Shown piece by piece: positions 4,730 to 5,711 of a stretch of 5,711 nucleotides of DNA. The stretch comes from Ardenticatenia bacterium (GTDB lineage: Bacteria > Chloroflexota > Anaerolineae > Aggregatilineales > Ch27), in contig JALSTC010000022.1 in assembly GCA_026983935.1 (NCBI GenBank), positions 1 through 5,711 of the forward strand. Reading direction: 5' to 3'. The stretch's first letter is position 1, and each line of letters starts with the position of its first letter. The position numbers and the translations under genes were made by a program. The notes under the pieces were generated by a model. That model was not told the origin of the DNA, searched no databases, and saw only the letters and a list, made by a program, of their open reading frames with translations.

Positions 4730-5711
4730 TTATTCTACATAAAGCATGCCCACGGTATAGAAATCGCCAATGGCGCTGCCCTGGGTATCCAGCACTGCCA
4801 ATCGTTCCCCGGTTCGCAGCAGATAAAACCCGATAATGATGCGATAGCTGCCCGGCGGGGCATCAGTCCGCAGGGTCAGCGTGTAGCGGTCGCTGATTAT
4901 TTCGCCTGCTGGCCATGCAGAGGTGGGCAGTGTGCCCTGCAGGGGGAATGTGTCAACCTGCCCCCACAGACGCCCATCCGGGCCGATGGCCTGCACGAAG
5001 ATTGTGTAGTCCTCATCCGGTTGAGACAGCGTTGTCCATTGGGCCGTGATCGTGATCGTTCCTCCGGGAACGGCGGTTTCACTGCTTTGCCCCACAGCAT
5101 CCAGCGAGAAAATGCCCGCGAAGTTTGCCAGAGCGGCGGGATGTGCCTGGACGGTAAAGGTCATGATGGTGTGTCCATTGAGGGCAATGGACAGATTGCC
5201 GGGTGAGTCGGGAACATCAACCAGCAGCCGCACTGCCCGGAGAGCGCCGCGCGGTATTGTGCCGAGGTCCAATGTCCGGGATGTCACTTCTTCCCCGTGA
5301 CCAACGGTCACAGGGAGCTGATAGCTGCTTTCTGCAAGCGAGAGCACGTAAAGTGTCAATGGGTGTGTTCCGCTGCCTGCCTGAAGCGTGGGAAGTGGAT
5401 CATGCCCGATCAGCAGCAGGCCCGGTGCTATGAGTGTATCCAGCCGAACCTGCGGCATCGGCGGCTCAGCGGGTGTTACGTTGATTGTCCGCAGCGGATA
5501 CCAGGCAGTTCCATCTGGACGCAGCAGGGCCTCGGAAGTATATGGCAGGAACAGCGCGACCTCCAGCACATAGGATGCTTCCCACGCCAGTCCATAGGCC
5601 AGCGGAATTTCGTGGTAGTCAAGCACGATCTCGCCGGGCTTCCAGGCGTTGGTGGGATACGTGCCGCTGACAGCGAAACCTCTATGTTCCCAGACAACCA
5701 TGTCAGTGGCA
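4730..5711 (-). CDS. C-terminal part of a large extracytoplasmic beta-domain protein, 5' partial
   Basis: The frame is open to the right edge (codons A-T-D precede the methionine at 5701, which has no ribosome binding site), so the N-terminus lies outside the window; about 326 residues are visible. The sequence alternates short beta strands and Pro/Gly turns, with no membrane segment and very few lysines or cysteines. Numbering from the Met at 5701, two copies of one unit are seen: GTYPTNAWKPGEIVLDY (13-29) and GTLPTSAWPAGEIISDRY (256-273), each followed by strands like GSYRIIIGFYLLRTGERL (284-301). Before the second copy is the companion PGGTITITAQWTTLSQPDEDYTIFVQ region (212-237). From memory, such units form the C-terminal sandwich domains of large Chloroflexota surface proteins and of some membrane glycosyltransferases; no catalytic part is visible here, so the function is open. 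Residues 80-190 form a different, less regular domain. Confidence 0.8.
   Translation of the reverse strand, partial: ATDMVVWEHRGFAVSGTYPTNAWKPGEIVLDYHEIPLAYGLAWEASYVLEVALFLPYTSEALLRPDGTAWYPLRTINVTPAEPPMPQVRLDTLIAPGLLLIGHDPLPTLQAGSGTHPLTLYVLSLAESSYQLPVTVGHGEEVTSRTLDLGTIPRGALRAVRLLVDVPDSPGNLSIALNGHTIMTFTVQAHPAALANFAGIFSLDAVGQSSETAVPGGTITITAQWTTLSQPDEDYTIFVQAIGPDGRLWGQVDTFPLQGTLPTSAWPAGEIISDRYTLTLRTDAPPGSYRIIIGFYLLRTGERLAVLDTQGSAIGDFYTVGMLYVE

Noticed and set aside
4688..5206. 172-codon plus-strand ORF near the right end
   Set aside because: Antisense to the repeat-containing surface protein, whose frame stays open to the edge and shows an internal duplication; the plus-strand product has no recognisable features.

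Overview
The window looks like a bacterial chromosome fragment, most plausibly from the phylum Chloroflexota (Anaerolineae-like). That is an inference from the gene content: an LCP protein starting with a VDARPGE-type strand, a very short Flp pilin, an extracytoplasmic protein with repeated 'GT-PT-AW-GE' units, and a GEPKNK-type aminotransferase next to an ATP-dependent PEP carboxykinase. I see no mobile element, CRISPR array, tRNA or rRNA. Both ends cut through genes.

Layout from left to right. (1) The C-terminal three quarters of a LytR-CpsA-Psr (LCP) cell-wall ligase runs rightward to 745. (2) A 141-residue protein of unknown function runs leftward (1167 to 742), and its stop codon overlaps the LCP stop tail to tail. 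(3) A 240-bp divergent intergenic region (1168-1407) holds a good leftward promoter, a probable extended -10 rightward promoter, a 14-bp perfect palindrome and a short hairpin. (4) A two-gene rightward operon follows: a class I PLP-dependent aminotransferase (1408-2625), then ATP-type PEP carboxykinase pckA (2636-4279), 10 bp apart. (5) A leftward mini-unit encodes a 48-residue Flp-type pilin (4533-4387) with its own promoter, a strong ribosome binding site and a terminator hairpin shared with the end of pckA. (6) The C-terminal part of a large extracytoplasmic beta-rich protein runs leftward from the right edge to 4730.

The central operon has a clear metabolic logic. If the aminotransferase makes oxaloacetate from aspartate, PckA converts that oxaloacetate to PEP, joining amino-acid catabolism to gluconeogenesis. 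The flanking genes are cell-surface functions (wall-polymer attachment, pilus subunit, surface beta-domains), so the window is a small metabolic operon embedded among envelope genes. I found no strong evidence of a wholly new system. The points most worth a second look are the isolated pilin cassette, the altered substrate loop of PckA, and the structured leader of the aminotransferase-pckA operon.
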